A stretch of 64,000 nucleotides of DNA from Anniella stebbinsi (GCA_029215795.1 JARDYH010000003.1:89188609-89252608), one strand, 5' to 3'. Numbered from the stretch's first letter, positions 1 to 12,519 are shown. Notes: generated by a model from the letters alone, not told the origin. Numbers and translations: made by a program.

Positions 1-1132
1 AGGTGTAGTTCCAATCCAAACCATGCAAAAATGATCTGGGAAGAGTGTGTGCCACCCACTTGCAATGGCCCTGCCCACGCCACCCTGACCTTCACATGCT
101 CAGTGCAAAGGTCAGAAGGGAGACTCTAAGCACATTCAGCTGACCAAACTCTGAATCTCCCTTCATACCTGAGTGAAACCAGCAGGGATGGAGACCATGG
201 GAGTGGGGTTTCTGCACTCAGTCTCACAACCTGTTCACACATTACTCCCACACAATTTGGAGTAATGTCTGCATACGGTTTATAGTTCGTTCTTGTATCA
301 AAGCAGATACAATGCTAATCAGAGTTAGCCCTAAAAGGGGGAAGAAATATAAATAGGGGACAGACAGCCAACCAATGTCTTTAGCATAATTAAGTTACTG
401 GGATACATGAAGTACACCAAGCAACTCTCCCAAAATTACCTCAGAGTGAGTCATAATAAATATCACCTTTATTTCATTTCGGCTTGCAAGTTGCTATGTA
501 CATGTGTATTAGTGAGAGAATAGCACAAAACTGTGATCTAAGGTAGCCCACACCTTTGATGTCAACTATAAACACATGTGCTGCAGGAATAAATAACGGC
601 AGCGTTTGTTTCTTGCCGGAGGAAGCTTTCGCTTGCCTGAGAACATCCTTTGATGTGTGCTGTAAATTTGTGAACCTGATGCTGCATGATTTTTTTAAAA
701 AAAGAAAGTTCAAATACAACACGGCAAGCATAAATACAATTCGTAAAACAAACTGTTTAAAAGACTGGTGGAATAAACAAACAGAAAGAACAGTGTAGGT
801 AGAATAGGAAAAGCCTAGCACAGTTACCACAGAACGGTTTGCCAAGATAATCTTTAGCTCCCTCAAATCACAAAGGAGATAGCTGACCAGAGGTCTACAG
901 GGCAAACAACTATAGGCTGCAACAGAGCACAGAGCAGAGTTTTAAATGGATTTCTTTCCTGCCATTTGGAAAACAGTACACCCCAGGCTGGGCACACATC
1001 TGCAACAGGGTTGTAGTTACCAACCTAGCTAAAGCATATGGGGGGAAATGTGGTGGATCCACTAGTTAAGCCATCCTATGACTTACAAACAACACCTTCA
1101 TCGCATGCAAGAGAAACCAGAAAGCTCTTCAG
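1..1132. other. Unassigned AT-rich sequence
   Basis: I recognise no gene, RNA or named repeat here. Open frames at 474-905 (minus) and 556-798 (plus) are short, of unbiased composition, and lack splice sites or family motifs, so I treat them as chance. Confidence 0.5.
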
Positions 1133-1234
1133 GGTACCATCCTATGCATGTTTAGACAGGAAAAAGTCCTACAATTCCCAGCATTCCCCAACCAGGACTT
1201 TTCTCTCTCTCTCTAAACATGCATAAGATAGTGC
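1133..1234. mobile_element. Palindromic MITE, AATCCTATGC-type ends
   Basis: The left end reads CATCCTATGCATGTTTAGAC and the right end TCTAAACATGCATAAGAT, which are imperfect reverse complements. Between them is a second inverted pair, AGTCCTACAATTCCCAGC and AGGACTTTT. The same ends and core recur at 14,610-14,692, 35,816-36,020 and 43,983-44,117. The length and structure fit a non-autonomous DNA transposon. No target duplication could be read with confidence. Confidence 0.65.
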
Positions 1235-1619
1235 CCTTAAAGTATTTCAACAGCAACATGTTAATGGTATAGATACACTTCACTGGAGCATCTGAAAAAA
1301 GTCACTATTTAGAAAGAACTGGGGGATATTAACCTATCACTAGCCTGTTTGTCAGAAAACCTGAACCAAGCTTCAGTCACCAAAAAAGAAAAAAGGGGAA
1401 AAAAAGGGGGGGAGCTGTTTGATGAATGACTTCATCTTCACCAAGATGTTAACAGTACCAGCAGAAGCTGTTTCTAACGTTTTGAGCCCATCACCATAAT
1501 GTCTAATGACATGAGAAATGTGCTCCATTACCAAGGTTCTCATAATATGTGAGGAAGTGGTTATTGTGATTCATAACATGGACACCATGTTTTCATAATA
1601 TTTAACTATAACATTCCCT

Positions 1620-2340
1620 AATTAGGAAATGGGTTATGACACCTTTATGATGCCCTCGTTGGAGGAATCCTCCTCCTCCAAGGAGCTAATGCTCCCAAAG
1701 GAATCACCCATGTCAGAAGACCCAGGGGAGCCTGGGCCCTCAGAGGAGTTGACAGGGGTCCAACGGAAGAGGAGCTTTGCCTCTGAAGTGGAGAATGGCC
1801 AACCAATAAGCCCTGGAGAGCCTTGTCATCTCAGGAGGCAGACAAGCAGGGTTTCTTTGAGAAGGAGTACTTGATTATGAAGAACAACTCCTTGGTTGCA
1901 AGGCCCTCCTTATGAATAGGACTTTTGTCAGAGGGCCTGTAATGAATTGCAGCTGAATCCTGGGTAGGGCTCTGGAAGTTCTGGCTGTATTAGCATTCAG
2001 TCAGAGTTAACTAGCTGCTGGAACAATGTCTTACTTTCAGTTCCAATGTCTTGTATCCCTGATTTTGTGACTGAACGATTGTGCTACTGACCTCTTGCTT
2101 GATTCCGCTATTTGGCCTGTGTTTCTCTGGCTACTCTCCCATATTTTGACCTTGGTTGCACCTCAGACCTTTCTTCTGCAAACCATCTACTTGCTGGGTA
2201 ATACTGTGCTTTTACCATTGCCTGTACATTGACTACTCCTATCTTAAACTGATTAGATATCTCTGTTTTTGACTATTTGCCTGCCTAACTAACTTGCCTG
2301 TTGGGTTTGCCCCTTTATTTGCCTAGCACAGAATCTGATC
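1620..2340 (+). mobile_element. Possible decayed retroelement 5' region with acidic Ser/Glu-rich frame
   Basis: An 81-codon frame (1629-1874) is rich in Ser, Glu and Pro at its N-terminal side and Arg-rich at its C-terminal side (for example LEESSSSKELMLP and LRRQTSRVSLRRS). It is followed by about 450 bp of plus-strand sequence enriched in TTTGAC, TTGCCTG and TTGACC phrases. I have an impression of similar acidic frames followed by such pyrimidine-biased text in squamate repeats, but cannot confirm family or boundaries. It could also be chance. Confidence 0.3.
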
Positions 2341-2829
2341 CAGCTAGAGTAGGATGGCCTTCCTTATGAACATGATTAGTTAATTGCTATTACTGGGGGA
2401 GGATAAACACTCAAGGAACAGCAATCCCTTCCTGGTGAAAGATATTAAATACCAATATGAGGCCAGTAGAAGTATGTATTCACACCATTGCACCATCCTT
2501 TGAAGACATCCTAAGAGAAGGATATTCCCAGAGGCTTCCCTTTGCCTGGCCAACAAAGAAAATATTTGGAAGACTCACCAGTTAAATTGTCTAGAATCTT
2601 TGCAAACTATATCAAAATGTTTTCTTTAAGGACTAGTTGTATTAGTTTATCAGCATCAATCTAGTGATTAATTATAGATCTACTTCATTCCTGTCTGACA
2701 ACAGAGAAGAATTCCCAGCACCATCTATTTTTAAGACTATCATGTGTTTATTCCTCAAGAACATCAATGTTCCTATATTTAAACTGGCTTAATTAAGTTG
2801 GTTGATGTGAGCTGTCTATCTTATGTATT

Positions 2830-2975
2830 TTCTGCCTTTTATTGCAGTAGTTGATGATAATTTATTGTTTTTATTGGATCTCATATTTAGATTTTTCATT
2901 ATATTTTGTATACTCTCCTGGTATTAGATGAAGGGTGGTATAAAAATATTTTTTACTAAATAATAAACTATAGTT
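2830..2975 (+). mobile_element. Decayed 3' end of an L2/CR1-like LINE
   Basis: T-rich 3' UTR-like sequence is followed by GAAGGGTGGTATAAAAATAT and TAAATAATAAA. This resembles the GGGCGGTATAAAAAT plus short-repeat tail of the better preserved LINE ends at 17.7 and 22.3 kb. No coding part is retained. Confidence 0.45.
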
Positions 2976-4129
2976 TACAAGTTCTATACACTGAGTGGTT
3001 ACTGTACAACAGAATTAAGTGGGCTTATGTACTAGATATGTATGCCAAAGGTACAAATCCATTCCCCTTTCTTTTTAGGAGGGTTGCCTGTTAGCAATAC
3101 AGAATATCGCCAGATTTTTTAAAATAAAACAAATTAAGTGCTCTTCTAATTGAACCTTGAATGTGGATTATGACTATGTGAAATTGGTATATTTGGAGAC
3201 AGTTCACTGATCCAACTAGCCCAGTACAATGGGCCAAAATATACATTAATTTAAGTTTTGTCCCTTTGTCTATATCTTCTTTTCACTAGAGCAGGTGAAG
3301 GCAGCCCAATCCAAATCTTAAAAGCTCCCCACCCCCAATCCTAGAGGACTGATCCCTATTGGGGGCCCTGCACCTAGTCTAGAGTAAAAATGGGAGGGAG
3401 GCGAAGCTGTTAGGGCCAAACCAAACTTGGCTTTACATGTGTATCTAAGTCTGCTAGCAGGCAGAGGTCTTTCAGATCACTGCTACTCAAAATCCCATTA
3501 CAGGAGTGAACCTGAAACCTTGTATGACTCCACCCCTTCCTTGTGCATCTTGATTGGCCGCCTCCATCCCCCTCCCTGCTGGAGGCGACAGCCTAATTGC
3601 ACAGCTGCACCCAGCGCCCACCTTCACACCACACTGATTCGCCAAGCTGGGTTGTCTGTCGTTCTGCTGGTGGAGGGGCTGTTCTGCCTGGTTGGCATGG
3701 AGGAAATGAATTGCTATTAAAGCTCAAGCTTTGAGCTTTTTCAAACTTTCAAACTTTTCTCCACATCTACACTGCTCAAGCTCCAGTTGTAGCACAAATA
3801 AGCCAAAACAGCCTGGTGGATCTTGAGTAATAAGCCCTACACTACCGTATTCTTATATATGATCTTTGTCACTGAAGTCTGAGTATATGGCACATTATTT
3901 CATCTTATTGCCACAATGTGCAAGAACAGATTGGAAAAGAAAAAGGCAATATGAACTGGAAGCTTTTCTCAAGAGTTTCTCCAGCAAAACCAAATAGATA
4001 GCCAGCTTTCCAAAGAATATATTACTATTCTGACTAAGGCTACCATTTTTTAAAATGGCCCCAAGGAATGAGTGTTTAAAAATAAATAGGCTTAGGCATT
4101 CAAAGATTGGCTGGGCTAGTGAAAAGCTG
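2976..4129. other. Unassigned sequence
   Basis: No gene or recognised repeat. An open frame at 3427-3720 has no splice signals or domain features and is probably chance, in a locally GC-richer patch (3.33-3.70 kb). Confidence 0.4.
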
Positions 4130-4620
4130 CCCAGGTTGCAACGCTCCTCTTGATTATTCCTTATGAGCGTCCATCTTGCTGTTGCCTCTATTCAAGCCAC
4201 ATAACCCTTTCATCTAAATGAGTTGCTGTTGCCCGTCGTGCTATTAGCGTAAAAACCTGCTGCCGTAAGCATCCATTACTCACCAAGCTGCTTATGACAT
4301 ATTGATTTCCATGCTGGAGTTGCTTCCCTCGAGGCGCAGAGAGCATATGGCTGTTTGTGAAACCTGCTGGCAGAAGCATGTTGAGAGTAGAGAAAAAGAA
4401 AGCCCTAAATACAGGTGTAGATTACCATATTTCTCACTGTTTTATTAAATGAAACAGTAATTAAATTGGCTTTTTCGGAGACTGTAATCTATTCAGGGAA
4501 AGGGTTCTGCCATCCTTGTTGCCTGCTGCTGTTACATTAAGCATCCATGCTTCATGCTGTTGTGGCATTTGTGTAATAAATTGAGGTTATTTTTTTTGTG
4601 TGAAACTGTTTAAATGTGGA
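4130..4620. other. Possible conserved noncoding element
   Basis: This stretch has no repeat signature. Its composition is balanced, with several homeodomain-type ATTA cores near 4440-4470 and retained CpGs (near 4230-4265 and 4480) in otherwise CpG-poor DNA. This is an impression only. Cross-species alignment is needed to call it conserved. Confidence 0.2.
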
Positions 4621-4869
4621 AAAAGGCTAATGCAAAAACTAAGAGTATCACCCTAGTCTAGTGTTTTGCTGTGACTGTGGGAGCTCTAATGTGCAAAATG
4701 AGTAACCATGCATTCATTTGCTGTCCCCTTCATTTTAATGAAGAAATAAACAATTTGTACCTGCAAGGAAGATATATATTGAGTTATCGCTTCTATCAAA
4801 GCAAATAGGGGAAATTTTGCACACACCGGATCTCCATCTGAATACTGGAAAATTCTTAGATCAGTAGTT

Positions 4870-5007
4870 AGCCTATCTACACTACTGCTTTAAAACGGTT
4901 TAAAACGGTTTGTAACAGTTTTGAGAACTGTTGGGGCCCAGGACACACTCCATATACAGTTTTCCAAACGTTTTCAAAGTGTTTTATCCTGCGTGCGTTG
5001 ATAGGCT
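4870..5007. mobile_element. MITE family B copy (CCTATCTACAC ends)
   Basis: The left end AGCCTATCTACACTACTG pairs with the right end TTGATAGGCT. The internal AAAACGGTTT and GTTGGGGCCCAGGACACAC strings are shared with copies at 42,262, 46,194 (inverted) and 56,552. Typical length is 130-141 bp. No coding capacity. Confidence 0.75.
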
Positions 5008-5502
5008 CAATGTTTTGCTGAATGTAATGGTTTGAGTCATCCAAAGCGTTTTATGATTAGTTGCTCGGATAAAAGTACTTGGTTGTGTTGAATTTTTATC
5101 CACTAACATTTTCAAGGTGGAAGAGAGGGTATGTACCAAGCAAATTTCGTAACACAACCACCCACACTCTGCTTACTATATTGGTCCTCTGTTTGCAGCT
5201 AATTCTCTCCCTAATTTTCAGGGGGTTGTTTTAAAATAAAGAAATAAAGAATTCTTCCTGAGGTAGTTGCAGCCAAACAAGCATCATTGAAGTAGAATTG
5301 CAACATGTCGTCCTGCAGCCAATCACATTTGGCTATGTAACAGCCTCATAAGGCTTGGTCAGACTGATGGAAGAAAGCACAGTCTGATGACACCACACAA
5401 TGCCACAGAGCTAATCATTAGCCAGATGATGACACAATGAAGCCAAATCAGAGAGAAGGTATAGCTTGCTGTCATCACCCTGAAAAGGCAAAAACACTCA
5501 CT

Positions 5503-5728
5503 GGCTCAATTCAGACGACACAATAAACAACTGGTGTGGGGGAAACAATCATCAGTTGTTTTGACTATTGTGTCATCCCAATGCTGCCATAGTCAACTCA
5601 GCGCTGATCCTAATCCACACCACAGTTGATTATTTATTACCATGTTGTGTGGGGAGTACCCTCTAGTTGAACAACTGTAAAGTTGATTATTACCCCACCA
5701 TTGACTATCGTGTCATCCAAACTGAGCC
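5503..5728. mobile_element. MITE family C copy 1 with ACT target duplication
   Basis: This 226-bp element has terminal inverted repeats GGCTCAATTCAGACGACAC / GTGTCATCCAAACTGAGCC. It is flanked by ACT at 5500-5502 and 5729-5731. The internal string CAGCGCTGATCCTAATCCAC is identical to the copies at 8,135 and 53,493. The repeated exact 3-bp duplications across the copies define the ends. It is non-autonomous, and the superfamily is not certain. Confidence 0.85.
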
Positions 5729-6549
5729 ACTGTATGTTGCACCCCACCACTCATTTCCAAAATATGTAAAGTTAAAGCCAATTTCGATATAGTGTAGATC
5801 TGCCTTTTAACATCTCTCCAGACTTTTAGCATTCTAGGAAAGGATGGGGAGGAGGTGGGGTGTCAGCAGGACAGGCACGGCGTCATGTGAGTACCATGCT
5901 GCAAATCACACACCAGGCATGGCGAGAGTGCACTAAATCACCGGTGTGATGGATCTCTCTATGAAGCAGTGATCTGAGGCTTCTGCAATCTAGTCTGGCC
6001 ACAATAATGTGTTTCATACTGATATTGTATCTCACTGACTGACATCTAAAATGCTTCCCTTCTGTCCACTGCTAGGTAAACATGGGCCATAATGGAGGAA
6101 AATCCAATGTACTCAGGTATTTCCACACATTTCCATGTCTGGGACCCAAACGGCTGTGCAGGGTCCGCCATGGGCTTCATTCATGCTAATGTATAAACTG
6201 CTCTCCAAATGAAGGAGTCTCAAGAAGTATTGCTGGACATACACACGTACCTCCCCTCAACCCAGGCTTTTCCCGGTATGCCAACAGCTTCAGTTGATCA
6301 CATAGATCTCATCTCCCTCCCACTTCTAACTGGCAGAACCAGCTACAAGCCTTCTACCACTTCCCCACGAACTTTGCTTTACATGAGCATATACCCATTC
6401 AGAACGTGCAAGTATTCATTTCAACAGTAAAGTAAAAGCTGCAGTAGTTACCTGACATTGTAGGTTAAAAATGCCACTATGCCCCAGTGCTGTCCAACCG
6501 GGTGTAGGGAGTGTATCAGATTGTGTCTGTAAATACCAGGCTTCAAAGC
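5729..6549. other. Unassigned sequence
   Basis: No gene seen. A short string ATAGTGTAGATCTGCC near 5790-5806 resembles the end of MITE family B and may be a fragment of one. Confidence 0.4.
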
Positions 6550-6690
6550 TCTAGTTAGCCAAGAAGCTCATTAGATAATCTTGACCAACTGCTACCTCTC
6601 AGTCTAATTTACTTCACAGAGTTGTTGTGAGCAAAAGGGGGTGGGAGGGAGAGAAAAGCATGTTTGGCGCCCTTCAGAGAAAGGAATTAA
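6550..6690 (+). mobile_element. Diverged tRNA-derived SINE fragment (Sauria-SINE-like body)
   Basis: The strings AAGCTCATTAGATAATCTTG, CACAGAGTTGTTGTGAGCA and GTTTGGCGCCCTTCAGAGAA align by eye with the body of the better preserved SINE at 59,597-59,837 (read on its own strand). The tRNA head with A and B boxes is missing, so this copy is 5' truncated. Confidence 0.5.
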
Positions 6691-6872
6691 TAATTATAGT
6701 CCACAATTTACCCTGCTATTGTCATCTCAGCTTCCACTAATTTGCAATCTTTTAATACGTAGAAATGGAGGGAGGAAGCAAACACAGCTGGGGCAACAGG
6801 GATGGCAATCGCAGTGGCAACATGTATAGCCTCTGCTCCTGGGCTCTGGTAAGTCCAGCCCTCCCAGGCACT

Positions 6873-6890
6873 GCATGCTGGGAGTTGTAG
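6873..6890. other. ZNF143/SBS-like motif in a short palindrome
   Basis: GCATGCTGGGAGTTGTAG matches the reverse complement of the ZNF143 (STAF) binding core CTACAANTCCCAGNATGC. Short inverted flanks suggest it lies in a small MITE remnant. The match is direct; binding is inference. Confidence 0.4.
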
Positions 6891-8131
6891 GCAGTATGGG
6901 AGCCTAGGGCTGTGAAAAGAAATGGCGGATCCATCATAAAATGGCAGATCCGCCAGAAAATGGCCTCTGTGATTTGGACTTTGAATCCAAGGCTCAAAGC
7001 TTGCACAGCCCTACAAGAACTAGCTAGGTGTGCAAAATATGTGGCTCTTGATAGTTCTTTTAACTACCAGTTGGATCAGCTTTATTTGTTTTAAATCTAG
7101 TCTTCATAGTCGCAGAAACAAGCCTGAATACACAATGGCAAAATGTTCTGATGAGCTCCTTGGTGCGAAACAACTTGCTCATCCTGATCTAAAGGTACAG
7201 CTGTTGACCAAATCATGCAATATGTAGCTATGCTTCTGAAGAAGCCAATTTCTTTCAATGGCCCCATTGTGCAAACAGGATACAGCGGCATCAAGCAGCT
7301 AAATGGCCATAGATTTTAGCCACTTGGCTACCAGTAAGTGTTTGTGAATATGCAATGAGACAAAGGAAAACACTGTATTGGCATGGGGTGAAATCACTAA
7401 ACTGAAAGAAAAGAAGCAGAAACTGTATTGGCCAATGACACTGATTAAAATTCTGCTTTTAAGTTCTCTGAAATGAAGGAATCAAGGCGCAGGAAGGGAC
7501 TGTGTCAATAGTTTGTTGAAATGAGCCAAAGAAAATCAACAACTTTCCCTCAGATTTCCCCCTATGGGAACCAGCAAGGGTCACAGCAGTGCCTGTCTAC
7601 ATTTTGTAAATAATTTCCGAATCAACTTTTCTGCCACGGAATCTCTAAATGTTGCAAAGGATTCTGGGGAATGTTCTAGGGTAGACACTAAGCTCGTGTA
7701 GGGTGCTGGCCAGTTCTGATGGGTCTGGCCATGCCCGCCCCCCTGTGTGAACTGAAAGCATCAGCTCAGAACACATCCAGATCTCTCCTGCACATGTACA
7801 GTTTTGTACAGGAAATTGGTATATTGTTCTTCTTATTGAAGAATACTGGATTGAGCTTCACTGGAGGTTCCTGGAATGGAGATACACACCATTTTAAACT
7901 GAAGGATAAGAGTATGTGGTAGAAACTTTCCGTTCCTCATCCCCATCCTTCTTCCTCTGTGGGAAACCAACTTTGATGAATGGGCATCACCAATGGAGTT
8001 TTCACTTAAACTGCCCCAGAAATGAAGCCACATGGTTTATTTTATATATTCAATGATTATATTGATTCAGTTTGTAAATGGCCCAATAGTGGGTAAGAAT
8101 GCTTTTGCTTTGTTTTTTTTAAAAAGTATAC
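6891..8131. other. Unassigned sequence
   Basis: No gene or recognised repeat. Short open frames on both strands are unrelated to each other and lack splice context. Confidence 0.4.
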
Positions 8132-8134
8132 AGT

Positions 8135-8356
8135 GGCTGAATTTGGACAACACAATAAACAACTGGGGGGGGGGGAACAATCGTCAGTTGTATTGACTAG
8201 CGTGTTGTCCTAATGCTGCCATAGTCAATTCAGCGCTGATCCTAATCCACACCACAGTTGATTATTACCATGTTGTGTGGGGAGTACCCCCTAGATGAAC
8301 AACTGTAAAGTTGATTATTACCCCATCATTGACTATCGTGTTGTCTGAATTCAGCC
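8135..8356. mobile_element. MITE family C copy 2 with AGT target duplication
   Basis: This 222-bp copy has ends GGCTGAATTTGGACAACAC and GTGTTGTCTGAATTCAGCC. It is flanked by AGT at 8132-8134 and 8357-8359. It carries the same internal motifs as copies 1 and 3, including a G-run after AACAACT. Confidence 0.85.
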
Positions 8357-8359
8357 AGT

Positions 8360-11084
8360 GAGTGAGTGTGTGAGACAAACGTGTGAGACACACTTTAACC
8401 CAGGAATGGGGGACCTAAATTTGGCAGGAAAACACTATGGAACACTACACTGGATAAACGTATGTATATTGGTAGTTTTTTTTTTTCCTGCCACCACTGA
8501 AAATTTTGGCAGTGTGGGGGCTACAGGGCCACTGTAGTTTTCAGGAGCCAAATGTGACTGATGTGTTGTTCACCCCTGGTTTCTACAGACCTTGCCCTTG
8601 ATGAAGAGGTTCTTTGAAATGTGTTGGGAACCATATCTCTTGGACAGCTACCTCTTTGTGTTTGTTTGTTTGCTGATCTTTCTGTGGCCCTATTTGAACT
8701 CCAAAGTTGGAATTAGAGTCATGTTAGGGGAGAGACAAGCCAGAGTCTGTGGTTCGCACATTATGACAAATGACCCTGGGCTGGTTAGCAGCTCTCTGTT
8801 TGCAGCCATTGAACAGCGCGAACTAGCATGCTCGGTTATACACAACAAGTATGTGTGAGCCGGATCAAGAGTATTTCTATCATAATTGAGCAATCCAGAG
8901 CCTTTGTACTGTCTGCAGTTAGCAGGAGCTGATGTGCCTTAACAAAATTCTGAGGCCTGACACTCCCAGGGAGCTCACTAGACTAGATACCACCTTCAAG
9001 GTAAGAAGTCCCTGGCTGAAACCCTGTTGTTCCTGGCAGTAACAGAGAGAGGGCTTAAGATTTTAGAGACAGACTACTGATTGAGAATTACTCCAACTAC
9101 TGCAGTGCCAGGTTTACATGACTTTCTATAGCAAAACCACTATTTCAAAGGGTGGCAAATAGTTTTAGACTCTTTCACATTTGTTTCCTGCTCTTCACAG
9201 CCATTGTTGTCCTGCTCTGCAGCAAACTTTGCGCTTTAAAACAAACAAACAAAAACTTTTAGGGATAATGCTCGCTTGCTCTGTTTTCAGCTTCAGTGCT
9301 ATGAGCTATTTTGCATACTAACGCACATTAAAAGCCTCTTTCTAAAGCTTACAGAAGTGCACTTACGCACATAAAAACCTAGATTTAAAAACAAACGAGA
9401 AATTTAAAAACTCTTTTTTTTAAAAAAGCCAGTGGTGTGTTAGCAATATTCACGCTCATCGAAGTTCTCTAAAAAATCACCTTGAAGCTCATTTTGGCTC
9501 GCTCCTGTTTTCTTTTTTGAACCGTTGTTTTGCTCGTTTAGATACAAAAAGTCTGCATTCTTAATGGGGAAAGTGCATATTTCTCTGCCTATTTTTCAAA
9601 AGTGTACGCTTTCTCCCATTTTCTAAAGCATGAAAATGCTCTTTTTTTAAAAAAAGGCACATTTCAAAGTATGCATTTTTTTAAAAAAAATGTGCAATTT
9701 TCTGACACCAAGATTTTGCAAATAGAAATATTTGCAAGATTTTGCAAATATTTCTCAAAAAAATGGCACTCCTTCTCACATCTGCATTGGTTATTACTGA
9801 TGGGACCTGTTTGCATTATTTGCGACATAAATGAAATTGTTGTACATCCCTGGGTGTGTGCACTACTGCATATACTAATGGGCATTAAAATACCCCTCCA
9901 GCCCCACTGATTAGGGTGGCCAGTCCACTAATGTGCATAAACGTCTGAACTGTGGTTTGTGTCTCTGTGTGTATTAAAGTTTGGGACCTACCCATCCCAC
10001 CAACATTTTCATGCTTATTAACCTCCCTTCCCAAATGATCCCAAAGTGGGGTGCACTTCTTGAGGGGCATGAAAGTATTTATGAAACTCATCTCCCTGCA
10101 AATTTGGTCAAGGCACTCATTCTGACAATCAGTCCCACCAAAAGACCTCAAATGACCCTGGTTACTCAAGGTAATCCTATTTTGGAAACCTTAGGATAGT
10201 GAGAGACTGAATCTCGTGTACTTTTGAACTTTCCTAAACAACTTTGGCACGTCTTTCATTATAAAGTTCACAGCCTTCCAAAAATAATGTACTGTCTGAA
10301 ACGCAACAGTCCAGTATCATTTTGCAGTACTCTTCCCACCCATAAATGCCGACGAGCTTGGAAAACTGAAGGAGTTCAGAGGCCCAGAGCGTGTCTCTGC
10401 CAAATCACTTGGCAGCTCAGACAGATCTAGACTAAAGGTCGCAACCCGACTTTCACTGATATGTCCAGAACTGATATCATAAGAGCCATTCTTGGGAAGG
10501 TCCCTTTGCAGAGATGCATCTCTCTTTTCAGCCCACCCAGCATTATTGCCTCTCAGTTATCTAGCTCGTGTTGAAACTAAAAATTGACTCCAGCTTTCCA
10601 AAATCCCATTCGGCTTCCAATTGACCCCACTGGAAACACAGTGTGACCACAACGTGCAAACATGATTGCAATGGGTACACCATGAGACCACTATCAAAAG
10701 ACAAGGCAAAGTGGCCATACAATTAACCTAAACGTCCTCTGCAGCAGACATCTTTTCAAGGAACTAGGGTAAATCTATACGCCCAACATTGTTTTTTATA
10801 TAAATAAAATCTAAATTAAAAACTCTGGCATGTTGGCCATAAGAAATACACCAAAAGCCATATAGGGCAATACTTTTATTAGGCCAACTCAATGACTCCC
10901 CAAAATGTGCACATTTTTGAGATCTCCAGGATAAGGGGAGGATAGGAGAGAGGGGGAAAGGAGAGCTGGATGTTATAGTCAGGATGTCTGCGTTGGCATC
11001 CTGAATAGAACCTGAATAGAGCAAACTCATAAGAAAGGAGTACTCCATCCCCACCTGCCTCCATTGTTGTATTTAGCACCCTCA
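8360..11084. other. Unassigned sequence, locally T/A-run rich
   Basis: No gene is recognised. The 9,400-9,760 part has many runs of six or more A or T and repeated TGCAWTTTT-like strings, also seen around 14.17-14.6 kb, so both may belong to an old repeat family I cannot name. A possible hAT remnant with CAGG-type ends lies near 8,410-8,575. Confidence 0.35.
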
Positions 11085-11486
11085 ATTCATGGAGTCAAGG
11101 TGCTTGTTTTGACCTATGAAGCCTTACACAGCTTGGGACAGCAATACCGGACGGAGCACCTCTACCTGTACACTATGTTCATCATCTAAGGCCCTCCTCC
11201 AGATGCCTCCTTCGAGGGAGGCTCAGAAGGTGGCAACAAGGAAGAGGGCCTTCTCAGTGGTGCCCCCCCCCAAGAATTCCTCAGGTGGTAGAATGATCTC
11301 CCCTGCCTGGTGCCAACGTTGTTATCTTTTCGGCACCAGATTAACACCTTCCTCTCCTCTCAGGCATTTGGCAGCATGCAATGAAGTTTTAATCAGGTCT
11401 TGGATTTTTTTTTCTTAGTGTTGATTAAAATTGTTTTAGACATATGTGTGTGTCTCTGTGTGCTGTCTGTTTATATGGTCGTATGT

Positions 11487-11522
<36 letters not shown>

Positions 11523-11590
11523 AACAGCCTAGAGACCATCGGCTATTGGGCAGTATAGTAATGTAATAAATCAAATTATGTGAAATGAAG
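11085..11590 (+). mobile_element. L2/CR1-clade LINE 3' fragment, frameshifted, with internal (AT)n
   Basis: Translated fragments match the C-terminal region of L2/CR1-type ORF2: KVLVLTYEALHSLGQQY in one frame, then KALLQMPPSREAQKV with RKRAFSVV in another. The 3' end carries the hairpin-like AACAGCCTAGAGACC...GGCTATTGGGCAGT and a TAATAAAT tail. An (AT)n array at 11,489-11,519 interrupts the 3' UTR. The frame breaks show it is dead. Confidence 0.7.
11489..11519. repeat. (AT)n microsatellite
   Basis: About 15 perfect AT units inside the 3' UTR of a LINE fragment. Confidence 0.95.
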
Positions 11591-12519
11591 AAAGAAAAAG
11601 CTATTTGGTTAACTAAAGCAACAGATGGCATATTTAATTATACTTCTTCCTCACATTTCCTTTTTAATACCATACTCTTCCTTTTAAAACTATATAATTC
11701 CACCAAAGTCCTATCTACATTCCAGCATTCTATTCCCACAGTGGCCCAAAGGGTATCCATGGGAATCTCATAAGCAGAACACAAGTGAATAGCAGTTTTC
11801 TATTGTGTTCCCCAGCCATTGGTACTGAATAAGCATTCCAAATGTGGCCGCACCATAGATCTGTATAGAGGCATTATGATATTTTCACTTTTATTTTCCC
11901 ACCCTTTGCCTATGATCTCTTATCATCAAACCACATCAACTAGAACACCCCCAGCATTTCCCGGGTGCATTTTAGAGGACGATTTGGGGTACCTATTTTG
12001 AAGATTGCAGGACAACAATTTTGGGGTGGGGTCCACTGCTCCCAGGGCTGCCATTTTGTTTCCTCATAACACCACTGTGGGTGATACTAAGTCATCATCG
12101 AGCATTGTTCCCAGGAGGCACACCCAGCCAATAGGAGCCCTCCTGTTGCCATTTACATCACTACAAAATAGGTAGTCGCAGGCAATAGGAAAAAATGGTA
12201 AGTGCATTTCATACTCACGCACCATAGCACCAAACATCCACCCCCAAATTCAAATGTTTGGCTCAGTGCAAACTGGTGGGGGAGGGCAAGTTGTCTTTTA
12301 AGGAAGTTTGCACACCATTAATGATCTTCCAATTGAGGTACTGCCTATATGTTTCAAAGAAACCCAAAGATTCACCACAGCAAACATATCTGGAAAACCA
12401 ATACTTCAGTGGTTCACATTATGCAAGGACCATTTGTATAAAAAGGCTTTGTGGAAGTAAATAATATTGCTAATTTTTTAATTGCCTACGAGTGCTACAA
12501 GGGCAATTGGAACTGGTTT

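Noticed and set aside
8410..8575. Possible hAT element with CCAGGAATGGGGGACC and GTTCACCCCTGG ends
   Set aside because: The inverted ends match poorly and no target duplication was found. Kept only as a remark in the surrounding region.
10770..10915. AATAAAAGTATTG-containing minus-strand string resembling a retroposon tail
   Set aside because: Only a short resemblance to part of 34.8 kb. No ends, boxes or second clear copy.
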